64,000 bases of DNA, from NCBI RefSeq assembly GCF_000012945.1, contig NC_007509.1, positions 310,001-374,000 of the forward strand, in the 5' to 3' direction. The translations under genes were made by a program, and so were the position numbers. The notes under the pieces were generated by a model. It ran no database searches. It worked only from the letters and a program-made list of their open reading frames with translations, and was not told the origin of the DNA. Shown here one piece after another: positions 17,215 to 26,979 of this stretch (its first letter is position 1; the number at the start of each line of letters is the position of its first letter). This DNA comes from Burkholderia lata. Its GTDB lineage: Bacteria; Pseudomonadota; Gammaproteobacteria; Burkholderiales; Burkholderiaceae.

Positions 17215-18090
17215 TCAGAGGCCGAGGTGCGTTGCGATATCGTCGTAGTCGACTTGCCACAGGCCCGGCGTGCCAGCCGGATATTGCGAGCGGAAGCCGA
17301 TGATTCGCTGAACGCGTTTCGACAGGCGTCGCACGGTGTCCATGTCGACGATGAAGGGATACGCTTCCTCCGGCGTCAGGTAGGACGGCTGCATCGGAAT
17401 CGTGAGCCCGCGTCGGCGTTCGTTCTGCGTCACGTTCGCGCCGCCACCGTGGATCACCTTTCCGCTGAACAGCAACGCGTCGCCGGCGTCCATCTCGGCG
17501 GCAATGGTCATGTCGGGCGTGCCCTTGCTGTCGAAGTAGTCCTCGTCCCAGTTCTGGCTCCCCGGAATGATCCGGGTGGCGCCGTTTTCCTCGGTGAAGC
17601 GCGTCAGCGCAATCATGAGGTTGGTGAACACCGTAGGCCCGTTGATTCCGAGCGCGCACAGGGGCGGGAAATTGCCGACATCGCGATGCAGCATCTGTGC
17701 CGTGTTGCCCGGGCCGATGTCGATGACCTGCGCGGTCGAAAGCCACCAGTCTCCGGACTCTTCACGGTAGAGCACCTCGCCGAGTTCATGAAAGAGTTCG
17801 TCGTCCAGCACGTCGCCAAAAGTCTTGCTGTGCGTGACCATGTTCGTCAGGCGCTTGGTATAGGTGCCGTGGAATTCCTTGATCAGTTCGTTTTCGTGCG
17901 ACGACCCCTCGCGCAGCCGTTCGAGCGGAGCATCGACCTCGCGGTTGATGTTCGCGACCTGCTCCTGGGTCAGATAATTCTTGATCCGGACGCCGCCGTA
18001 TTGATTCATGAGCGAAACGATCTCCTGCGCGCTGGTCTGCTTGGAGACGGTGGGGAGGGAGTCCTGAATGTTCTGAATATTTGCGTTCAT
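17215..18090 (-). CDS. PhyH-family Fe(II)/2-oxoglutarate dioxygenase 2
   Basis: A 291-residue paralogue of the enzyme at 9418-10296. Iron ligands are H135-D137 (MLHRDVGN) and H214 (VIHGGGAN), and the RRRGLTI arginine is in place for 2-oxoglutarate. FTEENGATRIIPGSQNWDED is the typical PhyH strand-turn region. Start ATG 18090 (MNANIQNIQDSL) is preceded by TTTGAGGC. Operator i lies 89 bases upstream, so it should respond with the rest of the island. It stands alone, with the SDR remnant downstream. Hydroxylation of an acyl or amine substrate is expected; which one is not visible. Confidence 0.9.
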   Translation of the reverse strand: MNANIQNIQDSLPTVSKQTSAQEIVSLMNQYGGVRIKNYLTQEQVANINREVDAPLERLREGSSHENELIKEFHGTYTKRLTNMVTHSKTFGDVLDDELFHELGEVLYREESGDWWLSTAQVIDIGPGNTAQMLHRDVGNFPPLCALGINGPTVFTNLMIALTRFTEENGATRIIPGSQNWDEDYFDSKGTPDMTIAAEMDAGDALLFSGKVIHGGGANVTQNERRRGLTIPMQPSYLTPEEAYPFIVDMDTVRRLSKRVQRIIGFRSQYPAGTPGLWQVDYDDIATHLGL

Positions 18091-18178
18091 GTTTGCCTCA
18101 AAGTTGTGTGGACGGTTAGATCAGATGCGACGTCTCGTTCTGATTCGAGTGGCGATACAGGCATCAAGTTGAATATTT

Positions 18179-18195
18179 GACTGAGTCATATGACC
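18179..18195 (-). promoter_or_regulatory. Shared island operator, site i
   Basis: The minus strand reads GGTCATATGACTCAGTC, 89 bases before PhyH 2. It differs from site g at two positions. Confidence 0.68.
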
Positions 18196-18366
18196 ATATA
18201 AACTTTCACTTTCCACCATACGTTCCTTTCACGCCCGTTGACGGAACCTGCACGTTCCTCCCGACGTTGTCGCGACCTCCGGGTGATCCAGTGCCCGTTT
18301 CCAGAAGCGACAGACATTGAGCATTCGCTCGGGTTTCCGGCGATCTGACGTATTCGCGACAAATCA

Positions 18367-18383
18367 GGTCAAATGACCAAGTC
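18367..18383 (+). promoter_or_regulatory. Shared island operator, site j
   Basis: GGTCAAATGACCAAGTC, a perfect GGTCA-NN-TGACC palindrome plus AAGTC. It is about 188 bases from site i and points right into a gene-free stretch. Confidence 0.7.
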
Positions 18384-18999
18384 GTATGATCGAGAAAGTT
18401 AACATGGCGTTTTTCGACGGTCGATCATGGTTAACCCGTCGCTTTCGAATGGTGTAGTCAATGAACGGAGAGCGGTCGTTCCGGCGTGGATGCGAAAGTT
18501 GTAGTCACGCCTGACACAGCGTGACGAGACGCGCTCCGGGATCGAATAGCCACACCTGTAGCGACGATCTGCGGCGGTTTAAGTCTTGCATTCGGGTTTG
18601 CGCGCATGGCCCTGGAGTCGCGGGAGCGGCCGTCGGTCTAGTTGCCTGACGTGCGCCACTCCTGTACCGAATCGAACGCGCGCCGTTGATGATGGGCTCG
18701 AACTCGCTGGGCGGGAACGCTATGGTCACAAATATCGGGAACAAGCCGGATTTGACTTATGCCGATGGTCGCGAGGCTCAGTCGGCGTGATACCCGATTT
18801 CAAAAAAGTCATCGGTACTGCCTGGAGTGGACATTTTTGGAAGCGGTTCATGGTGTTGCTTTGATGTCTTCTGCAAAAGAGATGTGGCGCAGACCAGGCG
18901 ATCGGGCATGCAAGCTGCTCGCTCGTCGGAAGCGCCCGCGTACGGGGCTCCCGTGCCATTGCGTGCGCCACGATCGACATCCTTCTCCGGGAGGCGCCC
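18384..18999. other. Gap with no recognisable gene
   Basis: Between operator j and the iron-permease-like gene, no frame gives a known family. Operator j faces this gap, so it may once have served a lost gene. Confidence 0.45.
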
Positions 19000-19512
19000 A
19001 TGCGCGAAGCGAACCATCCATCCCGCGCCCGGCCGGGCACGCGCGACCGGGCCTCGGCCGATCCACGGGCGGTCATGGTCAGGCATCCCGTCACGCGCGC
19101 GTTCGAACGATTCGCGTCGCACGTGACCGTGTGGGCCGGCTCGCCGATCGCGTTCGGCAGTGCGGTGGCCCTGACGGTGCTGTGGCTCGTCACCGGGCCG
19201 TTTTTCCACTATTCGGACGCATGGCAACTCGTCATCAATACCGGGACGACGATCATCACGTTCCTGATGGTGTTCCTGCTGCAGCGCAACCAGAATCGCG
19301 ACAGCGTCGCGATGCACCTGAAGCTGGATGAACTCGTCGCCGTCACGCACGCGGCAAGCGACCGGCTGATCGGGATCGAGGACGCGTCGGAGGAGGAATT
19401 GCGCGCGATGGCCCAGACCTACCTCGACCTGGCGAAGCGGGTGGCTGCCCGGGACGACAAACAGGACGACGGTCGCGATCGCAAGCAGGCCGACCATTCG
19501 TCGAAATCCTGA
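19000..19512 (+). CDS. Low-affinity iron permease family protein
   Basis: A 170-residue protein with two hydrophobic segments (FGSAVALTVLWLVTGPFF and LVINTGTTIITFLMVFLLQR), followed by QRNQNRDSVAMHLKLDELV. That signature belongs to the family named after fungal Fet4-like low-affinity iron transport, common in proteobacteria at this small size. ATG 19000 follows GGGAGG. The family name comes from similarity only, and iron transport by the bacterial members is not established. It is flanked by gene-poor DNA and has no obvious link to the amine genes. Confidence 0.85.
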   Translation: MREANHPSRARPGTRDRASADPRAVMVRHPVTRAFERFASHVTVWAGSPIAFGSAVALTVLWLVTGPFFHYSDAWQLVINTGTTIITFLMVFLLQRNQNRDSVAMHLKLDELVAVTHAASDRLIGIEDASEEELRAMAQTYLDLAKRVAARDDKQDDGRDRKQADHSSKS

Positions 19513-20026
19513 CGGGCGGCAGCGCGACGGCGCAACGACCGGCACGCGATCCGCGAACGATTTTTCAAGCGCTTGTCAATTCTGTCCCGGCGCCGCGGCG
19601 GGTTGCGGCTTCTGCACGATGACGCGCCGTGAGATGTGCGAACGCCATTGCCCGACGGCCTGCAAGCATTTTTTACCGGCGCTCGCATGCTGCGCCGGGA
19701 ACGGAAATCGCTCCGAAAGTGAATGCTGCACGACAGATATTCGTCATTCAGATCGCCCGCGTGGGTAACGAACCTTCCGTATGTGCGGGAGATCGCGTGC
19801 GACGACGAAGCACAACTCGATGCAGTGCGGTCCGTGGACGCCGGCAGTGCGGTTGCCTGGCACCCGGAGATCCGTCGTCGGCACGATTCGGTCACGCGCT
19901 TGTCTCTCGCCGGGTGACCGGATGCCGATGGGCGGCAAGCGCGCTTTCAAGCGACATCGTTTCCGGTGTTTCAGGAGAGGCGCTTCATTCAGCGATTTCG
20001 CGATCCATTGTCAAGAGGGCAACGCC
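19513..20026. other. Gap with no recognisable gene
   Basis: This 514-base space shows no frame with a recognisable product, no operator copy and no clear terminator. Confidence 0.4.
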
Positions 20027-20173
20027 ATGCACGCATTCACGAACTTGAGCCCATTGGTCTCGTTGATCGCCGGCATTCTCATTCTGGTGGTACCGCGCCT
20101 GCTGAACTACATCGTTGCAATCTACTTGATCGTCATCGGATTGCTCGGACTTTTCGGCGGACATTTCCACTGA
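20027..20173 (+). CDS. DUF3096 small membrane protein
   Basis: A 48-residue protein from ATG 20027, MHAFTNLSPLVSLIAGILIL and so on. It has two closely spaced hydrophobic segments and the family's VPRLLNYIVAIYLIVIGLLG block. AGAGGG precedes the start at 8-base spacing. DUF3096 proteins are tiny two-TM inner-membrane proteins of unknown function. The gene appears intact. Confidence 0.8.
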   Translation: MHAFTNLSPLVSLIAGILILVVPRLLNYIVAIYLIVIGLLGLFGGHFH

Positions 20174-20189
20174 TGCGCCGCGCCGGAAT

Positions 20190-20345
20190 CTAGAGATGTT
20201 CGACGCGTACCTCGACTGAATCGCTGGGCACCGTCAATCGCGTGCGGCCAAGCAGTGCGTCTGCGGGCGCGGCTTCGTCCGGGTTCAACGGCTTCACCTT
20301 GTTGAACGTGACGGAAAAGTATTCCGGCGTGACAGTGGCCGATGC
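20190..20345 (-). pseudogene. C-terminal fragment of an unidentified protein
   Basis: On the complement the last part of a frame ending at 20190 reads like real protein (ATVTPEYFSVTFNKVKPLNP, then DALLGRTRLTVPSDSVEVRV). The upstream part is Arg/Ala/Gly-rich and looks non-coding. I do not recognise the family; it is probably a truncated end. Confidence 0.3.
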
Positions 20346-20476
20346 GTAAGGAGTGAGGGCGCCGGGGCTCCTCTTGTTGCCGGCACTGCCGTGCTCGCCG
20401 GCTGCGAGACGGTGGCGGGCGCAGGCCAGGACATTGCCATGGGCGGCCGGGCGATCAAGCACGAGGCGTATGAAGC

Positions 20477-20686
20477 CAGATCAGCAGCAGCACGCACTGG
20501 AATCAGTTCGGCGTGCAAGCCGACTACTTCCTGTCGAAGCGTACGGACGTCTATGCTCAGATGGTGTACCAGCGTGGTACGAAGGGCGCCGGTTTGGGGG
20601 CATCGATCTACAACGGCGATATCAACGCGTTCCCGAGCTCGAAGGTCAGCCAGACTGCGGCGACGGTTGGCCTGCGTCACAGCTTC
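20477..20686 (+). pseudogene. C-terminal fragment of a Burkholderia-type porin
   Basis: One frame reads HWNQFGVQADYFLSKRTDVY followed by AQMVYQRGTKG and ending TAATVGLRHSF, the last strands of a general-diffusion porin with the expected C-terminal aromatic. The normal stop is missing and the frame runs on. No upstream barrel or signal peptide is present. It is a remnant of an outer-membrane porin gene. Confidence 0.75.
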
Positions 20687-20871
20687 CAAGCGTCACAGGT
20701 GTCGTCCTGCATTGGCGGAACAAACGGGCTCGATTCGCGTTTTGACGGAAGCCACGAGCAACATCTCCGAACTTCGACACCGATGATCCGTGTTTCGGTT
20801 CGAGTACGGCATCGACAGGGCCCGTGTCGCAGCCTCGTGGAACTACCAAGTTGCCGCAAGTTTCCCCGTGT

Positions 20872-20888
20872 GGTCAAATGACCATATC
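20872..20888 (+). promoter_or_regulatory. Shared island operator, site k
   Basis: GGTCAAATGACCATATC, a perfect GGTCA-NN-TGACC palindrome in which the extension has become ATATC. A further half-site (TTGACC) follows at once. It lies 293 bases before the acyl-CoA ligase start, the most likely target. Confidence 0.6.
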
Positions 20889-21180
20889 AATTGACCAATT
20901 TGGGCATAGCCCCCTGACTCGGAAGTCGCGTCTCGGGGGCATGAATTTGCCTGCCAAGCAGGGTGCGATGGAGGCGAAACAAACAGGATGGTGGCCGTCG
21001 CCCGTCGACTGTATGCCGACAACGTGATCCGCGGCGCCGCCGACTGTCGGTCGACCACGCAGTCATATCGTTGCGACCAGGGATGAATCTCGCGTGGTTC
21101 GAGTCACCCCGGCTTGTTCACGCGCGTGACGAGGCGATTTGCGTCGCGCAATTATTCAAACGGGACAGAGGAGATTGGGT

Positions 21181-22803
21181 ATGGAAAAGATCTGGCTTGA
21201 TGCCTATCCGCCGGAGGTTCCGGCAGAGATTGATTCCGGCGCGTATCGCAACATCAGTGCATTGATTGAACAAAGCTTCAGCAAGTTTCACGCGAATCCG
21301 GCGTTTGCGTGCGATGGAAAGCAGATCACCTATGGTGAGCTCGACGTGCTGTCTCGATCACTGGCCGCGTGGCTGCAATCACGGGGGCTCGAACGTGGTG
21401 CGCGCGTCGCCATCATGATGCCGAATGTGTTGCAGTACCCGATCTCGATTTGTGCCGTCCTGCGCGCCGGCTACGCTGTCGTCAACGTGAACCCGCTCTA
21501 TACGCCCCGCGAGCTGCAACATCAGCTGAATGACAGTGGCGCGGAGGCGATCGTCATTCTCGACGGCTGCACTGCAACGCTGGATGCAATCATCGCGCAC
21601 ACGCAGGTGAAGCATGTTCTGGTTGCCGCGCAGGGCAACGCTGCCGCCGCGGAACAGACGCCGAGCCCGCATGTGAAATTCGACGACGCGATTGAGGAGG
21701 GCCGTCGGGGCAAATTCGTGCTGGCGTCCCCGTCGCCGGACGATGTCGCCTTTCTCCAATACACGGGCGGGACAACCGGTGTGTCGAAAGGCGCGACGCT
21801 GTTGCACCGGAACATCGTCGCGAATGTATTGCAGACCGACGTCTGGCTCAAACCCGCGCGCGATTGGCGCCCTGACGTGACGCAGTTCATCACGGTGGCG
21901 GCACTTCCGATCTATCACATCTTTGCGCTCAACGTTTGCTGCCTGTTGACGATGCACACGGGTGGGCTTTGCGTACTGGTGCCGAATCCGCGGGACATCG
22001 GCGGGATGATCCAGTCGCTCGCCGGATACAAGGTCACGAGCTTTCCGGGCGTCAATACGCTCTTCAACGCGATGCTCCATCACCCCGAATTCTCGCGCCT
22101 CGATTTGTCCAATCTGCTGCTGGCCAACGGCGGCGGGATGGCCACGCAAGAAGCGGTTGCAAGGCGCTGGAAGGAGATGACCGGCGCGCCGATCATCGAC
22201 GGATACGGGCTGTCCGAGACATCACCCTGCGTCGCGATCAATCCCGTGGCCGGTCGTGAGTTCAACGGCACGATTGGCCTGCCGTTGCCCTCCACCGAAG
22301 TGTCGATCCGGGACGACGACGGCAAGGAGTTGCCGCCCGGCGCAGCCGGAGAGCTGTGCATTCGTGGGCCGCAGGTGATGGCGGGCTACTGGCAGCGACC
22401 GGACGAGACCGCGAAGGTGATGACCGCGGACGGCTTCTTCCGATCGGGTGACATTGCGTCGATCTCCGAGGATGGATTCGTGCGAATCGTCGACCGCAAG
22501 AAGGACATGATCCTCGTGTCCGGTTTCAACGTCTACCCGAACGAGATCGAAGAGGTCGTTGCCAACCACCCTGGCGTATTCGAGGTCGCGGTCATCGGCG
22601 TACCCGACGAGCATTCCGGAGAGGCCGTCAAGCTGTTCGTGGTCAGGAAAGATCCGGAGCTGACATTCGACGACCTGATGGCGTTCTGCAAAGGCCAGCT
22701 CACGGGTTACAAGCGCCCGAAAAGCATCGAGTTTCGCGACAGCCTGCCAAAGAGCAACGTCGGGAAGATTCTTCGGCGCGAGTTGCGGGTGCCGAACAAT
22801 TGA
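21181..22803 (+). CDS. AMP-dependent long-chain acyl-CoA ligase 1
   Basis: A 540-residue adenylate-forming enzyme. It contains the phosphate loop YTGGTTGVSKGA, the GYGLSETSPC motif, the SGDIASISEDGFVRIVDRKK hinge region, and the catalytic lysine near the C-terminus (PKSNVGKILRREL). It should activate a carboxylic acid to its CoA thioester via an acyl-adenylate. ATG 21181 follows AGAGGAG. It is FadD-like in length and motif order, and it has a paralogue at 36134-37768. Together with the neighbouring thiolase and SDR remnants it suggests the island once held more of a beta-oxidation set. Confidence 0.9.
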   Translation: MEKIWLDAYPPEVPAEIDSGAYRNISALIEQSFSKFHANPAFACDGKQITYGELDVLSRSLAAWLQSRGLERGARVAIMMPNVLQYPISICAVLRAGYAVVNVNPLYTPRELQHQLNDSGAEAIVILDGCTATLDAIIAHTQVKHVLVAAQGNAAAAEQTPSPHVKFDDAIEEGRRGKFVLASPSPDDVAFLQYTGGTTGVSKGATLLHRNIVANVLQTDVWLKPARDWRPDVTQFITVAALPIYHIFALNVCCLLTMHTGGLCVLVPNPRDIGGMIQSLAGYKVTSFPGVNTLFNAMLHHPEFSRLDLSNLLLANGGGMATQEAVARRWKEMTGAPIIDGYGLSETSPCVAINPVAGREFNGTIGLPLPSTEVSIRDDDGKELPPGAAGELCIRGPQVMAGYWQRPDETAKVMTADGFFRSGDIASISEDGFVRIVDRKKDMILVSGFNVYPNEIEEVVANHPGVFEVAVIGVPDEHSGEAVKLFVVRKDPELTFDDLMAFCKGQLTGYKRPKSIEFRDSLPKSNVGKILRRELRVPNN

Positions 22804-23349
22804 CGTGATCGACCGAGGCGATGCGGGAAGGTGGAGCGGCCCGCATCGCACGTCTCCGAGCCGGCGCGATGGTGTATCAGGCGTGCTTGCGACACAAAGT
22901 CGGCGACAGCAGTTGTACCCACCCCGTCGCTTCTCTGGCGGGCGTCTTCCACGGATATCCCTGAGCACGCACCCGGTCCCCCGATTTCAGCCGTCATCAA
23001 ACGACGGTAGGGGATTGAGGCGAAAGGGAGCCCCCGCTCAACCTTCGAGCAGGGATACAGAGGCAATCAAGGTGGGGATGCCGGTCGGGATTTGGCGCCG
23101 TACTCCCCTGGAAGGGTTCGCCGCGTGAGCCCGAGTGTCGAGTGTCGCGACAAATGGTCCAACGGGCCGTCGTGCCGGTTCAAGAGCGAAACCTGTCAAC
23201 CGAAGCACGAACAACTCGCCAGGCGGGTCGTGTTCGGCAAGCATCCCCGGAAAGGTAGGAAATGCCCGCATGAGCGGAGCGGCCGCTCTATTCGTTCTAT
23301 GGGCAACGGCGCGTTCCGTCAGACAACTTCGAACAAGCCGGTTGCGCCC
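22804..23349. other. Gap with decayed DNA and a repeat
   Basis: After the ligase no intact gene is seen until the thiolase remnant. The stretch contains copy 2 of the 50-bp dispersed repeat. Confidence 0.45.
23035..23084. repeat. About 50-bp dispersed repeat, copy 2
   Basis: CGCTCAACCTTCGAGCAGGG and the following bases match 16341-16393 with a few substitutions and small indels, including the closing ATCAAGGTGGGGATG. Confidence 0.55.
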
Positions 23350-23636
23350 ATCCTGCCCCCACGCACATCGACACGACGACGTAGCGCGCACCGCGTCGTT
23401 TGCCTTCGATCAGTGCGTGTCCGACCAGACGGGCGCCTGTCATCCCGTACGGATCACCGATCGAAATGCTGCCGCCGTTGACGTCGTATCGGGCCGGACC
23501 GATTCCCGGCTTGTCACGGCAGTACAGCACCTGGCATGCAAATGCCTCGTTGAGCTCCCACGGTCCGATGTCGTCGACTGTCAGGCCATGAAGCTTCAGG
23601 TGCTGGGGATCGCGTAGATGGGACCGATGCCCATCT
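23350..23636 (-). pseudogene. Thiolase C-terminal fragment, frameshifted
   Basis: The complement carries [20 protein letters not shown] and CQVLYCRD, then [20 protein letters not shown] and [20 protein letters not shown]. This is the C-terminal domain of an acetyl-CoA acyltransferase. Upstream, [10 protein letters not shown] lies in another frame, and the final CVGGGMG region is also shifted. The usual catalytic GHP histidine is replaced (GDP). At least two frameshifts plus that loss make it non-functional. It is likely a relic of a beta-oxidation gene set. Confidence 0.8.
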
Positions 23637-23745
23637 ACTCGGACGCAGGCCGGGATCGAAGAACGAGTCGCATCCGTTCCGGAAAGCAGTGGCGGGGCAG
23701 GTCGAATTTCCGAAGCAACCGGAAGTGGGATGAACCCCGTCACAG

Positions 23746-26700
23746 TCATGCAAACACGTCGGCGACATATCTGCCATGCTCCCGCTCCATCGTGTCGATC
23801 CACGCACTGGCGCTCTCATCGTTCTCGCCAGTAGTCTCCTGATAAATGCGACCAAGCGTGGCACGGACGGCGGGCGCCATATTCTTTCCATCCCCGCAGA
23901 CAAAGACGGTGGCACCTTGCGAAAACAGTGCGGAGATTCTCTCGCGTTCCAGCCAGACTTTGTCTTGAACGAATCGGGCACCTTCCTCCGGGCGGTTTGA
24001 ATAAGCCGGCATCACTTCGACCACACCGCATCGTGCCCATTCGTCGAGTTCGTCGCGATAGAGAAAGTCGACGTCGGGGTCATCGATCCCGAAGAACAGC
24101 AACGACGTGCCGACGTTCTCCCCCCGCTGTTTCTGTAATGCGCGCTCTTGCAGAAAGCCGCGGAATGGGGCGATACCGGAACCGGCGCAGATCAGAATCA
24201 TCGGAAGATCGGGTTCGGCTGGTGGCCGAAAGCGTGCATTCGATGGCCTGACTGCAACGGACAAGCTGTCACCCGTGTTGAGTCGCGCGAGATACGACGA
24301 TGCCACCCCTTCATGACGACCATTGCCGGAGAGCGCCGGTGCATCGACCACGGCCACCGTCAGCGTGACATGGTCCGCTTTCCAAAGCGGGGACGACGAG
24401 ATCGAGTACTGGCGTGCTTTCAGCGCGGGCAGCATATCAAGGAACTTTTCGAGCGACAGGTCGACGGATCCGAAGCGTTCGAGCAGATCCATGACGGTTG
24501 TCCGCTTTCCCAGAATCTCGCATTCGAAACCGTCGGCGCTCAGGCGCTCAAGCTCGACCTTCTCGGGTGGGCAACGCGTGGCAGCGGCCAGGCTGGATAC
24601 TTGTGATCGAGTTGCGGGAACGGCGAGTTCGACATAGCTCGAAAACAGTTCACCGCAACCTATTGCCTGGCCGAGCGGAAGGCGCGGATTGCTTGACGTT
24701 CCTTCGATCACCACCTGAGTGTCCCAGCTCACGCGAAACCGGCGCAAGACGCGATCGACGTTGTTTTTCGCGTTGCGGGGCAGAACGGCCAGATAATCTC
24801 CCGATCGATAAGTCATCGCTTCCGGAAGTTTCAATTCAATGTGCTTCTTAGAGCGGCTGCCAGCCACGCTAATGTCGACCAGCTCTCTATTGTCGACGAT
24901 GGACGCATGCGCCATGTCGCCCAAGTTAAGCACCTTTTCACGGGAACTCCCGGCGAAGCTTACTTTCAATGCGACATCGTCATGTTGAATAACCGGGATT
25001 TCCTTCCCGGCGCTGATTGCAAAGCGATTCCACATTTCGGTGTACCAACGGTCGAATTCACCAAAGAAGTCGCCACCGGAATCGAGTTCGCCTCTGAAGT
25101 GCACTCGCGTAGCACCGGCCTTCTCGAGGGCTTCATCGACGCGCTTGGGAATCGCCTGGTATGTCCGTGCCCATTGTTTGTTGCCGCACCCAAGAACTGA
25201 AAAATGGACGCCGTCGAGCGCACCCTCGTCCAGTGCTTCGACATACGGGACGAATGATTTTGCGTTGTCTGGCGGCTGTCCTTCGTAGGAAGCGGTGACG
25301 ATCACGATTGCAGGATATCCGCCGAGTTTTCCTGCGAAGTCGTCGAGCGGCGCGCACGTGGCGTGAAAGCCGTGACGACTCGCGTCCCCTGCAATGCGTC
25401 TTGCAAAGGATTCGGCGGAGCCGGTATTTCCCCCGAAGAGGACGAGCAGATTCGACAAATCTTCGCCGGGTGCGATCGACTGAACCGGAGCGACGCTGGG
25501 GCTTTGAGCGTTCGAGCGGGCGTGAAGGGCCGTATCGGGCACTTTAAGCGCACCTCGGGCCCGCGGTTTCACGTTCACCCGGAAGCCCGCCGGCTTCAGC
25601 GTCAGCGTTTCGGCGACGTCCAGCTCGTAGTCCGGATCGGCGAAAGAGAAATCGAATCGCTGAAGCAGCATGATCAGAACGAGATGGGCTTCCTGCATGG
25701 CAAAAGGGCGGCCGATACAGGCACGTGCGCCATTGCCGAAGGGTTTCCATGAATTGGGCGGGAGTTGCTCCGCATTCTCCGGAGCAAATCGCTCCGGACG
25801 AAACGCCTCGACATCCTCGCCCCAGACGCTCACATCCCGATGCAGCATGGGCGTCAGGATCATGATGATGTCGTCGGGAGAAACGGCATATTTCCCGCCG
25901 AACGTGGTGTCGGCAAGCGGCTTCACGGCGAATCCCGGCGCTGTCGGCCAGATTCGCAACGTCTCCATGAGGATTTGTTCGACGTAGCGAAGTCGTGCGA
26001 GATGCTCGATCCGTGGTGTCTCGCTGCCCACGACCTCGTCGACCATGTCCCGTGCTTTTTGCAGGATGTCCGGGTTTTTGAGGAGGAAATAGGTGGCAAA
26101 GGACAGGAGCCCGCTGGTCGTTTCATGTCCGGCGATGAGAAATGTAATCATCTGGAAGACGATGTTCTCGTCATCCAGTTTTTCTCCCGTCACCGGATCG
26201 ATGCCGTTCAGCATTCGGTCCAGCAGGTCCATCGACTCTTCGTTGACGTGCGGGTTCTTCCGCCGGTCTTCGATCATTTTGGTCGCGAGCGATCGCATGA
26301 CTTCGATGTCCGCGTCGAACTGTCGACTGCGCTTGACCATCAGCTTCGAAACAAGTTTGGGGCGCAACTCGCGCTTTCCGGCCTCGCTGAGGGTGTTGAC
26401 CATGGCATCGACAAACGGATGCTGGTCTTCACGGTAGAAGCTGTTGAAACGACAATCAAACGCACAAAGGGCAATCGTATCGAGCGTCAGTCGAGTCATG
26501 TGATCGGACACATCGACCGGCGTCTCCGGGCCGAACCGCTCCCAATGAAGAAACATCTGGTCGGCGATGTCGACCATCTTGTCGAACATCGACCAGATGC
26601 TGAGCGGGCCGAACGCCTGCATCAGCACGCGATGCGCTTTGGCCCAGTTCGGTTCGTCACCGAATGCGGTAAATAACCCGTCCCCGATCGCGGGTCTGAG

Positions 26701-26937
26701 TTCGAGCAGCGACTGGTGTACGCACTTCTGAAATCGGGTTTCGTCACACACTTCATCCACAAGTGTTTGTCCGCTGACAACGTAGTAACCTTGCCCGAAC
26801 ACCTCGAACCAGTAGACCGGCCCGTAAGTGCGCGCGAGATCCATCATCTTTGCGAGTGGAGAAGGCCCGAGGACCTCCATCAGATGACCGATGACGGGTT
26901 TCAGGGGCGGCTGGGGGACGAGGGATGAGGATTTCAT
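23746..26937 (-). CDS. Self-sufficient cytochrome P450 / NADPH-P450 reductase fusion (CYP102-like)
   Basis: A 1063-residue fusion comparable in length to P450 BM3 (about 1049). The P450 domain has AGHETT at 269-274, the ExxR helix (METLR) and the haem loop [12 protein letters not shown] with ligand C407. A linker (about 455-485) leads to a flavodoxin FMN domain ([16 protein letters not shown]), then an FAD/NADPH reductase with [21 protein letters not shown] and a C-terminal [13 protein letters not shown] block. It should hydroxylate or epoxidise using NADPH without partner proteins. A TetR gene is divergent 91 bases away, as in the Bm3R1 arrangement. By eye the BM3 fatty-acid-anchoring residues R47 and Y51 are replaced here. 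Confidence 0.93.
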   Translation of the reverse strand: MKSSSLVPQPPLKPVIGHLMEVLGPSPLAKMMDLARTYGPVYWFEVFGQGYYVVSGQTLVDEVCDETRFQKCVHQSLLELRPAIGDGLFTAFGDEPNWAKAHRVLMQAFGPLSIWSMFDKMVDIADQMFLHWERFGPETPVDVSDHMTRLTLDTIALCAFDCRFNSFYREDQHPFVDAMVNTLSEAGKRELRPKLVSKLMVKRSRQFDADIEVMRSLATKMIEDRRKNPHVNEESMDLLDRMLNGIDPVTGEKLDDENIVFQMITFLIAGHETTSGLLSFATYFLLKNPDILQKARDMVDEVVGSETPRIEHLARLRYVEQILMETLRIWPTAPGFAVKPLADTTFGGKYAVSPDDIIMILTPMLHRDVSVWGEDVEAFRPERFAPENAEQLPPNSWKPFGNGARACIGRPFAMQEAHLVLIMLLQRFDFSFADPDYELDVAETLTLKPAGFRVNVKPRARGALKVPDTALHARSNAQSPSVAPVQSIAPGEDLSNLLVLFGGNTGSAESFARRIAGDASRHGFHATCAPLDDFAGKLGGYPAIVIVTASYEGQPPDNAKSFVPYVEALDEGALDGVHFSVLGCGNKQWARTYQAIPKRVDEALEKAGATRVHFRGELDSGGDFFGEFDRWYTEMWNRFAISAGKEIPVIQHDDVALKVSFAGSSREKVLNLGDMAHASIVDNRELVDISVAGSRSKKHIELKLPEAMTYRSGDYLAVLPRNAKNNVDRVLRRFRVSWDTQVVIEGTSSNPRLPLGQAIGCGELFSSYVELAVPATRSQVSSLAAATRCPPEKVELERLSADGFECEILGKRTTVMDLLERFGSVDLSLEKFLDMLPALKARQYSISSSPLWKADHVTLTVAVVDAPALSGNGRHEGVASSYLARLNTGDSLSVAVRPSNARFRPPAEPDLPMILICAGSGIAPFRGFLQERALQKQRGENVGTSLLFFGIDDPDVDFLYRDELDEWARCGVVEVMPAYSNRPEEGARFVQDKVWLERERISALFSQGATVFVCGDGKNMAPAVRATLGRIYQETTGENDESASAWIDTMEREHGRYVADVFA

Positions 26938-26979
26938 TTCAATAGCCTTTCAGGGGTGTGTCGGCGCATCGCATCTCAA

